Source of the DNA: Arthonia radiata
Lineage: Eukaryota > Ascomycota > Arthoniomycetes > Arthoniales > Arthoniaceae
Assembly (NCBI GenBank): GCA_002989075.1
Contig: PSQN01000011.1
Span: forward strand, 124,001-188,000
Direction: 5' to 3'
Length of the DNA: 64,000 nucleotides
In this document: positions 33,168-42,535 of the stretch, in pieces
Position numbering within the stretch: position 1 is the first letter of the stretch
Layout: every line of letters starts with the position of its first letter
Position numbers and translations under genes: made by a program
The notes under the pieces: model-generated
Seen by the model: only the letters and a program-made list of their open reading frames with translations
What the model was told of the DNA's origin: nothing
Databases searched by the model: none

Positions 33168-33395
33168 ATGTCCAACCCCGCCTTGTCCACCACCACCCTC
33201 TTCAACACCCACACTCCCGCCTCACTGCCCCAATCTCTCCGCGGTCTTCTATGCAGTCTGGACTGCTCCCGCGCGCCCGCCGCCGCCGAGGAGAAGAAGA
33301 TGCAAACGCACATACGAAAAAGTGCGCGTTGGCGTCTTGACGTGGAGATCAGACGGCTGAGAGAGTACGTCGAATTTCCTGTGCAGTCCTTTTGA
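33168..33395 (+). CDS. Possible small protein, 75 residues
   Basis: Short frame beginning at an ATG in a strong fungal start context after a long pyrimidine-rich leader. The product begins MSNPALSTTTLFNTH and ends in a basic amphipathic stretch (RKSARWRLDVEIRRLREY) that could be a short helix. No family recognised and no splicing seen. It may instead be part of a leader or a chance frame. Confidence 0.3.
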   Translation: MSNPALSTTTLFNTHTPASLPQSLRGLLCSLDCSRAPAAAEEKKMQTHIRKSARWRLDVEIRRLREYVEFPVQSF

Positions 33396-35359
33396 AACGC
33401 AAGAGCGGTGCGAGCGTGCACAACGGCGGGTCATGCGCGGCGAACGGAAGCGGCAGGAGGCAGGCGTCAGGGAATTCGACACGGTAGCGTGAGTTCACGC
33501 GACGGTGTAAGAACAGGGAAGAGGCGTGCCTGTCGCCTATTGGAGTGTAATAAGATATGATAAAGGCGCAGAGGGCCGCAGAGATTCAACATGATATTGC
33601 TGCAATGGCCTAGCTCTTGCGACGAAACAGGAGGACCGTGCTGGTAAAAGCTGATGGACGATACCGAAGGGCCGAGACGCATACTTCCAGGCGTGAGGCC
33701 TACCGTTCTTTGCCCTCTCTCTCGACTACCTTCCCAGATTCGCAGCACTACCTACACAAAATCTACATCCACAATCGACACCCTTCATCAGCGTTGACAC
33801 CCTCCGCCAATGCTACAGACCACCCCCACACTCTGTCAACACCTCAACTCTCTCTCTGAATAAGACCGGGAGTGGTGTCGGCAACTCTGATCTGCATGGG
33901 CTTCTGGAGAAGACTGGGGGTAGGTGGGTGCCGCTATGTCTGTGAATAATGTTGGGGATAGGATGGGTATGCCGAGGCGAAGTGGGCGGCGTACCTCAGG
34001 TGGAAGCGATGAGAGGGATGTGCGTTGAACCGTGGAGGGTGGGAGAAGAGTGGGGTGTGGGTGAGTAGCATGAACTTCAGCGAGCGCGGCTTTAAGCGCG
34101 CTGAGGCTGTGTGTATGGGCGTGAGTCGGAGTGGGCTCGAATGGATGTGGGTACGTAGGCTCAAGCTGCCTGGATGAGCTCGAGCGAGTATGAGCGTATT
34201 TGAGCATAGTATAACGGTAAAGACAAGCTATCCCAAAAAGCTGTGAGAGCGCGGTATACCGAAGCCGTATACTTAACAAGTAACGAGAGCACGAACGTGT
34301 CAAGCTCGCTTTCCGAACTCCAGTCTTTAAAAGCGAGATAGCGCGTACGCTCTAGAACCAACGTCTGGAGCTGCAAAGAGTGGTAGTTGCGCTGGCGCCG
34401 CAGAAGCATTCGAGAAGGGCGAAGAGGAGGAAGAGGAGGAGAGGTTGTGCTGCATGAGAAGAGGGCGCCAGTACAGGCGCGACTAAGTTGCGTGTGTGAA
34501 CGTCAGCGAGCGCGGCATGAATGGATACGGAGTTGATGTTAGTGGCTGTAGAAGGTATGGGAGGAGTGACATACTGGCACTAAGCACCTAAAGCGTGATA
34601 AGACTTTGGATGCGAGTGGCGTTTGCTCTCTATACCGCAGCCTTTCGAGCGTACGCGTGATGTGAATGCGACTTCAGGAGTCTTGGATTAATAAATGGCG
34701 TCCTGGCGGTGTTGAAGAAGACGTAGAGCAAAGGTAGATAGTTGCGATGGGCATGCTGGAGATCTGTTGAGAAGTATCGACTGCGGAAGAAGAATAGCAT
34801 GTGCGTCGTGGAGACACATATCTTGACATGAAGGTAAGAGCGTGGAAGAGCCGGCGACGTAAAAAGGGCGCTGGGTCCACAAGATGACGAATAGTTGGGA
34901 TTGTTCTCCAGCCTATGAACGTAGTCGACACATGCAATCATATCAGGGATTGGTGAGATGCCGGAGCAGAAATACCTGGGCAATGAGCTGCTACGATGAG
35001 TGTGTGCAGATTCGAAGTCGCCTATCTTTCGATGCACAAGTTGGCGCGGCTGGAATTGCGCTAATTCTGAAGCTGAAGCGGTCACAGTATATGCTCAGCG
35101 TGCCTCCAAAAACAACCTTGAAAACCCTCGCTGGGAGGATAGCATAGTCAGCAAGTACGTACAGCAAAAGCGTGCCAGCAAAATACTTCCAACCCCCTTC
35201 TTGGAGCGCTGAGAGGTTGGCACAGTCCGTATGTACGTGCTACAAGGGTTTGATTCCGTGAAGAAGACGCTCTAGTAGAGCGTTGTTGAGACGTCGCAGC
35301 TGTTCGACGTACCTCGCAGATCAGCGATGTTTCTGCAGAGTGCTGAGGTGCCGGGTACA
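33396..35359. other. Gene-poor region left of the 174-bp array
   Basis: No supported gene in about 2 kb. A short shared motif (TCAGCGAGCGCGGC) occurs near 34077 and 34504, and a weak array landmark (CAGTATATGCTC) occurs near 35085, two periods before the first clear unit. The region may therefore be a still more decayed extension of the array. Confidence 0.4.
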
Positions 35360-36665
35360 ATGTAATATGAATAACCAGCAGTCGCGATGGAGGTTTAAAT
35401 ACTTGAGCAGGCGTGTAGGAGAAGCAAGATCGCGGCGATGGCAGTATACTCTGTACCCTGAAGGCAAAGTAAGCATGGTATGCGCTCTGAACGTCGACGG
35501 ATCACTAAGAGCTGCGCGATGATTGATGTAGAGAGGGGAATGTACAGTGTAGTATGGATGACCAGCAGTCGCCATGGGGATTCAAATACTCAAGTGAGCC
35601 TATACGAGACGGAAGATTACGGCGTTAGCAATTTGCTTCACATCGCGAAGGTGGAGTAAGTATAACATTTGCTCCGCACTTCAAGGGATTACTGAGTTCT
35701 GTTTAGAGAACGACAAAGAGGAACCGTGATATGGATGACCAGCAGGGACGGTGTAGGGTTCAATTCTTGCAACAGGCTGCGGGAGAAAGAAAACGGCGGC
35801 GTTGGTAGTATGCTCCGAATCGTGCAGATGACGTGAGCATAGCCTGTGCTCTCACATCGAAGGGCTATAGAGCCCTGCGTAAGGAGAGGAAAACGTGGAC
35901 GAGCAGCCTTTTCCATGGGACCATGTGTTGAGCAAGGGAGAGGTTTACGGGTCCGATCGACGGCGTTGCCAGTATCCTCTGCATCGTGAAGAGAAAACAA
36001 ACACAGCATGTGCTCCTCATATAGACGGATCGCTGACATCTGCGCGAGAAATGACAAAGAGAGATAAGTGTAGATAGATAATCAGCGTCTCCCTCAGGGC
36101 CGTAAATTCGGCAAAAGAGAGAGTAGAAGGGCCAATTGCCGGCGTTGGCAGTATACTCTGTATCGTAGGGGTAAAACAAGCAGGGCCTGTGCTCTACGCA
36201 TCGACAGATCTCTGACGCCTACGTTGAAAATAATGAACAAAAGCAAGTGGAGATAACCAGCGTCTGCTACAGGGCCGTAAACCTAGCAAAAGAGAGGTAC
36301 AAGGGGCAAATCGACGGCGTTTGCGGTATGCTCCGTATTATGGGAGTGAAGTGGGCACGGCATGTGCTCCTAAACCTATGGGTCGTTAATCTACGTAAGA
36401 TGTACGGAGAGTGGCGATGACCAGCGTCCTCTATACGGCCACAATTTCGGGATCAGGTAGGTCAGAGGGGCAAATTGACGGCGTTGCTGGTATGCTCTGT
36501 ATCTTAAAGGCAAAGGAAGCGTGGCACGTGCTCTTCATACCTATGGGTCTTAACCCTGCTTAAGATGTACGAAAAGAGAGAAGTGGCGATAAACAGCGTC
36601 CTCTACAGGACCTTAAATTCGGCATTAGGTAGGTAAGAGAGGCAAATCGACGGCGTAGCTAGAAA
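35360..36665 (+). repeat. Degenerate tandem array, about 174-bp unit, eight copies
   Basis: The landmark 'CGGCGTTGGCAGTATACTCTGTA', given here as GGCGTTGGCAGTAT plus ACTCTGTA, recurs at about 35440, 35628, 35804, 35968, 36147, 36322, 36487 and 36657: spacings 188, 176, 164, 179, 175, 165 and 170. Other shared blocks are GCATGTGCTC about 55 bases later and (G/C)AGCGTC or CCAGCAG about 120 bases later. Copies differ by many substitutions and small indels. In one plus frame of several units the same peptide pattern appears (RRWQYTLY..GK.S.ACAL..DGSL), but no frame stays open across units. No known element is recognised. Confidence 0.8.
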
Positions 36666-36893
36666 CACGGGAATCTAAAGCAGAAACGAGAAGAGGGGTT
36701 TGCTCAGATTGAATTCGAATTTCTGTAACTTAATCTTACACGACATGATCTGACCGGCGCCCTGCTCGAGCGACGCCGGTCGAATGAAATCATAGTACAG
36801 TTCATGAACTCGTGAAAGTTCCTTCCTTAACGCCTACAAACAATGAGCCATAAACGCGCGATAGCTGCTGCAAGGCAATGCCTTCAGTCAGCA
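36666..36893. other. Flank between the array and the zinc-finger gene
   Basis: A short imperfect palindrome is visible around 36752-36781 (CGGCGCC...GACGCCGG). Otherwise nothing is seen. Confidence 0.35.
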
Positions 36894-37238
36894 CTATGGG
36901 AAGCTTGTGACGACCCGCCCTTCATGATCTTCCTCTTCAGACGCGTCATCGGCGAACGGTGGGACGCCGGCGTACACAGTTGATTCCTCTTCGGCGGCGG
37001 CGTCAGCCGCGAGCTTGCGATTGGTGCCGCGAGCAGTGAAACTTGGCTCGGTGGTGGCAGTGATGGGAATCTGGTGATCAACAGTGCGTGCTACTCGAGC
37101 GACAAAAGAAGGGTTAATCTGGGCTATCAAATGCATAGGCAGAAACTGAATCGCTGGCGCAGTCGTATTGCTCGCCGCAACCGGTATCCCCGGCGCACTG
37201 GTGCTGCTCGCCGTAGCTGGCATCCCCGGCGCACCGGA
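36894..37238 (-). other. In-frame open stretch downstream of the zinc-finger gene stop
   Basis: After the TAG at 37241-37239 the same frame stays open for about 114 codons to a stop at 36894. Its first 30 codons form a small repeat (SAPGMPATASST / SAPGIPVAASNT) and the end is acidic (DDASEEEDHEG). It could be a lost or read-through C-terminus, or just open 3' sequence. Splicing around the stop with visible sites did not keep the frame. Confidence 0.35.
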
Positions 37239-39128
37239 CTACGAATGCGTCGCCTGGGCATGCGCCAGCGCCCCGTCTTGAGATGGAAGCTGCTGGCCTG
37301 CGCCGAGCGGTGGGGAATAGCTGTGAGCGTGCTGCTTCAACGTCGTATTCTCAGCGTCAATTCTTTGTTTCTCGCCATCGATTCTTCGAATGTACTCGTC
37401 GCGCTGGATGACTGCCGTCTGCAGAGCTCGCAGTTCTTCCTGCATTTTGCGAATCTGTACTTCATGATCGGCCTTGAGCATGTACTCATCGGTGACTGCT
37501 GGGTTAAGAACCTCTCTATAGCTCCCTCCAGAGCTGCGGTTGAGACTGGTCGCACTTGGCGGGTTGGTGGAGTTTGCGCTGAGCGGACCGGGTTGCGTCA
37601 TAGCTTGAGTTGAGATGATTGGCGGTGGGCGAGCAGGCTTAGGATGGGAATTGCTATTCGAGGAGGTAATCGAGGAGCTGTTGCGATCGGAGGCGATCGA
37701 TCCAAGAGGCGGGAGAGTTGGTTGAGAGCTCGGACCTGGCATTGACATAGCTGCGGGGCTGCCAACAATCGAGGAGCGCGACAATTGATGTTGCATAAGA
37801 CTTGGAGAGCGGCCGCGCCCAGGAGGGGGAAGACCAGCGCTCAAACGACGCTGCTGCTCTTGGCCGGGTGACAGCGGCTTTGGGGACTCAGTCATGCCGC
37901 CATGAGCGAAGACCGATTGTGAAGCGTGGAGTTGAGAAGGAAATGCACTCGTCATACGAGGGCTGAGGTGGTTGGAGTGTGTTGACCCAAGATGGTGGGG
38001 CTGAGTCATGGGTGCGACACCTGGGCCAGGGTAGGTCATAGACGCCTGCCTGGTGTTCGTGGAGTCAGCCGGAACATTGAGTGAGCGCTTCCGACTGTGC
38101 AGAATTTGCTCAGACTTGCGGCGCTTGGTGCTGGGCTCTACGTCTTCCTCATACTCGACACCATCCATCTGATCATCGCCATCGATGCCGCCATCGCCGT
38201 TGCTACCTCGGCGACCCGCGCATCCGTTCGGCCCTTTCGCGTGGCGTGCAAGAGCATCCCCACGAGCGAAAGAGCGGCCACATTGCCTGCAAGTATGAGG
38301 CTTTTCGCCAGAGTGCAGCTTTGAATGGCGCTTGAGATCATGCAGCCTTCGAAACTTCTGATCGCATTGTGGACAGTCGAACGGCTTTTCCTGGCTGTGC
38401 GTCAAAAGATGGCTTTTCAAGTTGTGTTGACGAGTGAACTCAGTATCACAATGTTGACACTTGTGCTTCTTCGTACTGGTGGACCTCGACGTTGAATGAG
38501 GCAGCGTTGAGCTCCTGATGCGTCCTTCATCATCGTCGCCTTGGTCTGCCCTCGGCGGATACGAAAAGGCTTTGTTGGTTGGGCGTGAATCCTCTGATCG
38601 CGACTGCGGCACTGCGAGCATTGCGGGATTGTTTGCCTCAGGAGCAATGAGTCTGGGGTCTGTTACGCTGTCCTGGTCAGGACGAGCGTCGCCTGCTGGA
38701 TTCCGAGCATCTATCTGCATTGGCTCAGACGTGATGGGCACAGTGAAACCTTGGTCCGGAGCGTTCGTCGCGATTACTGGAGTGGGCGCGTCGTTTACTC
38801 TGCTCATATTCTGATTTGGACTGGACATGAGCGATCTAGTAGCGGCCTTTGCAGGATTTGGGCTTGTAGTGGTTTGATTGTGTGGCGACGCCGCCTGCTC
38901 CCTCGCCCTCTGCTCGTCGGCCATGGCTCCAGCTCCTGTGAGTATAGGCGCTTGGAACTGAACCAGTGGCGGGGCCTTGGAGTCTTTTAGACTGTTCGTG
39001 CTGCCTAGTGGTAGGTTGGCAGACGTGTTGAGCGAGTCCGGTGAGCTCGTGCGAGCTGCGATCGCGAGATTTGAAGTGGCCGCCAAGTTCTGAACACTCG
39101 GTGATTGACGCGGAGAGATGCTAGCCAT
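37239..39128 (-). CDS. C2H2 zinc-finger transcription factor, AZF1-like fingers
   Basis: Single exon, 629 residues. Residues 1-215 are disordered, rich in Ser, Pro, Gln and Asn. Three consecutive C2H2 fingers occupy about residues 220-305: KCQHCDTEFTRQHNLKSHLLTH, in pieces CQHCDTEFTRQHNLKSH, then CPQCDQKFRRLHDLKRHSKLH, in pieces CPQCDQKFRRLHDLKRH, then CRQCGRSFARGDALARH, joined by normal TGEKP-like linkers (SQEKPF, SGEKPH). An acidic patch and a basic KRRK nuclear-localisation-like motif follow. The middle is Ser/Pro-rich, and the end (about 560-612) is a short coiled coil (EVQIRKMQEELRALQTAV). The finger set resembles the fungal Azf1-type regulators from memory; target genes are unknown. The leader upstream is long and holds several short frames. 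Confidence 0.87.
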   Translation of the reverse strand: MASISPRQSPSVQNLAATSNLAIAARTSSPDSLNTSANLPLGSTNSLKDSKAPPLVQFQAPILTGAGAMADEQRAREQAASPHNQTTTSPNPAKAATRSLMSSPNQNMSRVNDAPTPVIATNAPDQGFTVPITSEPMQIDARNPAGDARPDQDSVTDPRLIAPEANNPAMLAVPQSRSEDSRPTNKAFSYPPRADQGDDDEGRIRSSTLPHSTSRSTSTKKHKCQHCDTEFTRQHNLKSHLLTHSQEKPFDCPQCDQKFRRLHDLKRHSKLHSGEKPHTCRQCGRSFARGDALARHAKGPNGCAGRRGSNGDGGIDGDDQMDGVEYEEDVEPSTKRRKSEQILHSRKRSLNVPADSTNTRQASMTYPGPGVAPMTQPHHLGSTHSNHLSPRMTSAFPSQLHASQSVFAHGGMTESPKPLSPGQEQQRRLSAGLPPPGRGRSPSLMQHQLSRSSIVGSPAAMSMPGPSSQPTLPPLGSIASDRNSSSITSSNSNSHPKPARPPPIISTQAMTQPGPLSANSTNPPSATSLNRSSGGSYREVLNPAVTDEYMLKADHEVQIRKMQEELRALQTAVIQRDEYIRRIDGEKQRIDAENTTLKQHAHSYSPPLGAGQQLPSQDGALAHAQATHS

Positions 39129-41156
39129 CTTTTCGTGCGGGCGTGACGAGTCTGTTGTTCGTGTACGCCAATGTGGGAAGATGGCGCGATGTGCTTGTGT
39201 ATGTCAGCATTTGGTCCAGAAATATATAGGCGGCCTAGCAAAGGACACCATGTGTTTCTGGAAGGAGTAACGTACCTCGAGTCCTCGAAATTAAAGCCCT
39301 CGACTAACAATCTCGTACGCGCAACATAGCGCAATGGCACCCAGCAACCCAAGGACTTGTGGCTGTCCAACCAGTACAGGACGAGGTGAAATTGGATTCT
39401 GCACCACTGGTAACTTCGGCGACTCGTTCAGCTTGTGTGAGAATCAGAAGTGAATCTGAGCAGGACCTTGCGCCTGAATGAAGGCGACTGAGTGGAGCTG
39501 GAAAAAGAGGCGGGCTTTTGCGCTCTGACAGCGTAAGCGGTATGAAGCAGTCGGGACGTCCAAGCAGGTGCAAGCCTGGTGATGTCGAGACAGCTCTGTT
39601 TGAACAGGACGCAAGGCTAAAGCATGCGCAGAGGGTAGCTAAGAACGTGGCGTGGGCAGTCGAGAGTATGGATGGATAGGTCGCAGAGCTGGCAGGCGAT
39701 GATGCTGGTGTGGCTGGGGCAAGGCAAGAGGGTCAGGACAGGGACTAAGCGCTCAAGAGGGAGATGATTCCGCCAGGCCCGATCCAGGGTAGCTCGGCTC
39801 GCCTTACCGGTCCGGGTATCGCTCCGGGCGATCTCCAATGACATCACCCCTCTACCTTACCGTCCATCCAGCGCTCGAGGTGTCAATTCTGGGTCGATCC
39901 TTTTTGTCTGGAGGCATTGCATGCAGGATACACTTCAACACCTTCGCGCGACCATATATTTGAACGTACTGTGTCTTGCGCTCTGTCGCAGGCTTATATG
40001 TAATCTCTGGAGCGCTAGAGATGCAAGTACCGGGGGCGCTTCCTGACTCGGAAATTCCTCCATTCTCAGCCTCAGCCTCAACCTCCTTCCCTCCTGCTTC
40101 TGTCTCTGGATTGTCGTGCGGTAACCATGTACTTGCTTTGTATGCGCATCATGATTTCAGACGCCTTTTGCTCAGTATTGACAGCATCGCATGTACATGT
40201 TGAGTCTTCTTTGCCACATACAACTCCACCCGTGCGCCTATTTGCAACCGCTCATGCGATCTCGTGGAGGCACAGGCGTATAGGAAGGTTCTGAAGTATG
40301 GGAAATTGCAGACGAGGTCGACTGAAAAAGTTCTTTGCTTTATTCAGAATTTCCCTTTCCATTAGCATACTGTCCATCACATCAGTATCCTTCACATGTC
40401 TATCCACAAAGACCCAGTTGTATGATCGAGAGCAGTGGGCAGGCTCCAATGGGACCGAGTCGAAACAAAGTCAACGTCCTGCATTCACAACCCATCCTGG
40501 AAATGAATGTGTTGGCTCAGGACCTCTCCTTTTCTGACCTGGCCATGACTTGGCCGCCGGCGAGTTGGCCGCCATACATACAGTATATTGCGTATGACGG
40601 TGGTGTCAATCATTCATTTGCGACTGAAGGACCATCGCGAGTACCCAGTCCAGTCTCTGCAATTCTTTTGAGAAAAGTGAGCTGCGCGACAATTTTCACA
40701 TATTGAGGTGTCGGGCTCTCAGCCGCCAAATCAGGCTAAGCGCTGTTGCTTTTGTTGACTCTTCAGCTAGCTTCTCTTCTTTCCTTGTCTCCTTCCAAAC
40801 TTCGCACGTTCCTCCATTTCATCTTTTTCAGAAGACATCGAGGCATCATGACTATGTTCTTGCTCAGATGTCCATTTAACTATTCTTCTCGTCAACACTT
40901 CAATTCGGGTGATACTGCACACTGTCGAGTGAGTGAGTCTCCAACACCACCATGTCATCCCAACGGCCTCGCAAACATCCTCAACAGCCCCTCAATTGCT
41001 TTCCATCACACTCCTTCACCACAAGAACCAATTCATCCGCCTCGCGTAGATAAAGGGTGACCTGCCTCATCCCTGCTGGGAATTTGGGCGGATTGCAAAG
41101 GCTCTCACGCAAGATCAAGATGAGCTCAAACACGGGTGTTGCAGGCGTTACCGCGT

Positions 41157-42100
41157 GTCTCAGGTAGGTCATGGCACGCGTCGGCGCCTCAGCACCATGG
41201 GTCTGAGCTCGAAGCGGCAAACAGAACTGTGCAGTCTCTCACAATGGCTGCACGGTCTACAACGCTGCTGACATTCTATTTCCCAAACGGACTCGTTCTT
41301 AGCGTGACCAGACTTGAAGCTGACGACTTAGAGGTAGCGTTTCGTCGAGCCCAGTGAGCTTGCTAGTCTCTACTCAAATACAGTTCGAGCGTTTGGCGCG
41401 TTTCCACAAATCTTCGATAACCTTCCCAAATCTCGCAGCTCACACACTCTCCTAAAGCAAGATTTCACATTCTCTTAAAGCCAACCAAACAGCAACTCAA
41501 GTCGCATTCTCTCCTTCAGCCCACCCATGCTCTACAGCCCACACACGATTGGAATCAGATCACAATCACACCCAAATCCAACTCAAGCACCCGCGTCAGC
41601 CAAAACACCCTCCAGCCGATCCACCCTCCGCAGCCGATCCACCCTCCGCAGCCGATCCACCCTCCGCAGCCGATCCACCCTCCGCAGCCCACATACTCTC
41701 TGAAAACAGATCCAAACCACCCCCAAATCCATCCCAAGCACCGGCACAAACCAAAACACACTCCATCTCACCCAACCTTCACACACTTCACCCTCATAAG
41801 CCCACCCCCTTCCCATCCCCAAACCCACAGCACCCACCCCACCCCCAAACCCACCCCCCACCCCCAAAATCCATCCAACACAAGCGCGTGTCTACAATTC
41901 TCTGACAGCCCGCCTCCACTCCACGCGGGCGGGCTGTTCGAAAGACACGCAGATGAATCCGGCGCCAGAACGGCGGCGAGCAAGGCGCCTGCCGTCCCAG
42001 GTAGGTCATGGCGGCGGGCTGCTGGAGGTGCTGCTGGGCTGCGTTGGGTCGCACCGTGACAGGACTGCATAGTCTGCTTGACGGTGGCTGTGTGGTCTAC
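41157..42100. repeat. Pair of diverged direct copies, about 105 bp each, 840 bp apart
   Basis: Segments at about 41157-41263 and 41996-42100 both begin CAGGTAGGTCATGGC, both carry a TGCA(T)AGTCT block about 65 bases later, and both end near GGCTG(C/T)(A/G)(C/T)GGTCTAC followed by GACATT within 30 bases. Identity between those blocks is low. The 18-bp minisatellite lies between them. Confidence 0.5.
41614..41690 (+). repeat. 18-bp minisatellite, four copies plus a partial fifth
   Basis: Perfect tandem copies of AGCCGATCCACCCTCCGC start at 41614, 41632, 41650 and 41668, with a broken copy at 41686. The near-perfect identity suggests recent expansion by slippage. Confidence 0.95.
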
Positions 42101-42535
42101 GGGTGTGCGGACATTTATGTATTTGGGTAGTTGGATAGATGAATGGATTGGTGTTTCTGAACTGAGGTTTTGTGCTTGTTTGGTGGGGTGACTGCTGCTG
42201 TTGAAGTGTGTTGCCTTGTTCGAGTGAATTGTGCCTATATCTGGGGTTTGAGCGTTAGATGCATAGCGTGCGCCGGTGGGAGTGCGTCAACCCGCAGTCG
42301 CATCTGCAAATGACCTCTACTGTGACACGAAGCTGCCGTGTTCAAGCATATCGAGATGTCCTATTAGTACCACAGCGTAAAAGCTACGCGAGCGCCAGCA
42401 TAAAAGTCAAAGTAACAGCACGCACAACAAACCAGGGCTTACTGCACCCCAAAACCGCCACGCTCAAGCAAAACACAACAGCAAGACACCTTCAAACAAA
42501 GCTTTCATTCCGCCCACACCGGGCCCCACACACCA

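Larger units (their letters stand above)
39129..42535. other. Large intergenic region, 3.4 kb
   Basis: It holds the promoter/leader of the zinc-finger gene at the left. A pyrimidine-rich tract lies around 40740-41000, an 18-bp minisatellite at 41614-41690, a duplicated segment (41157/41996), and C-rich sequence up to the end of MDM20. Open frames such as 40981-41220 minus (79 residues) and 41549-41905 plus (minisatellite-driven) were not accepted as genes. Confidence 0.5.

Noticed and set aside
40981-41220. 79-residue minus frame with a plausible helix
   Set aside because: Composition is protein-like but it overlaps the duplicated segment, whose other copy does not keep the frame; not enough to call a gene.
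41549-41905. Pro-rich 118-residue frame
   Set aside because: Open mainly because of the 18-bp minisatellite and C-rich sequence; no homology-like features.
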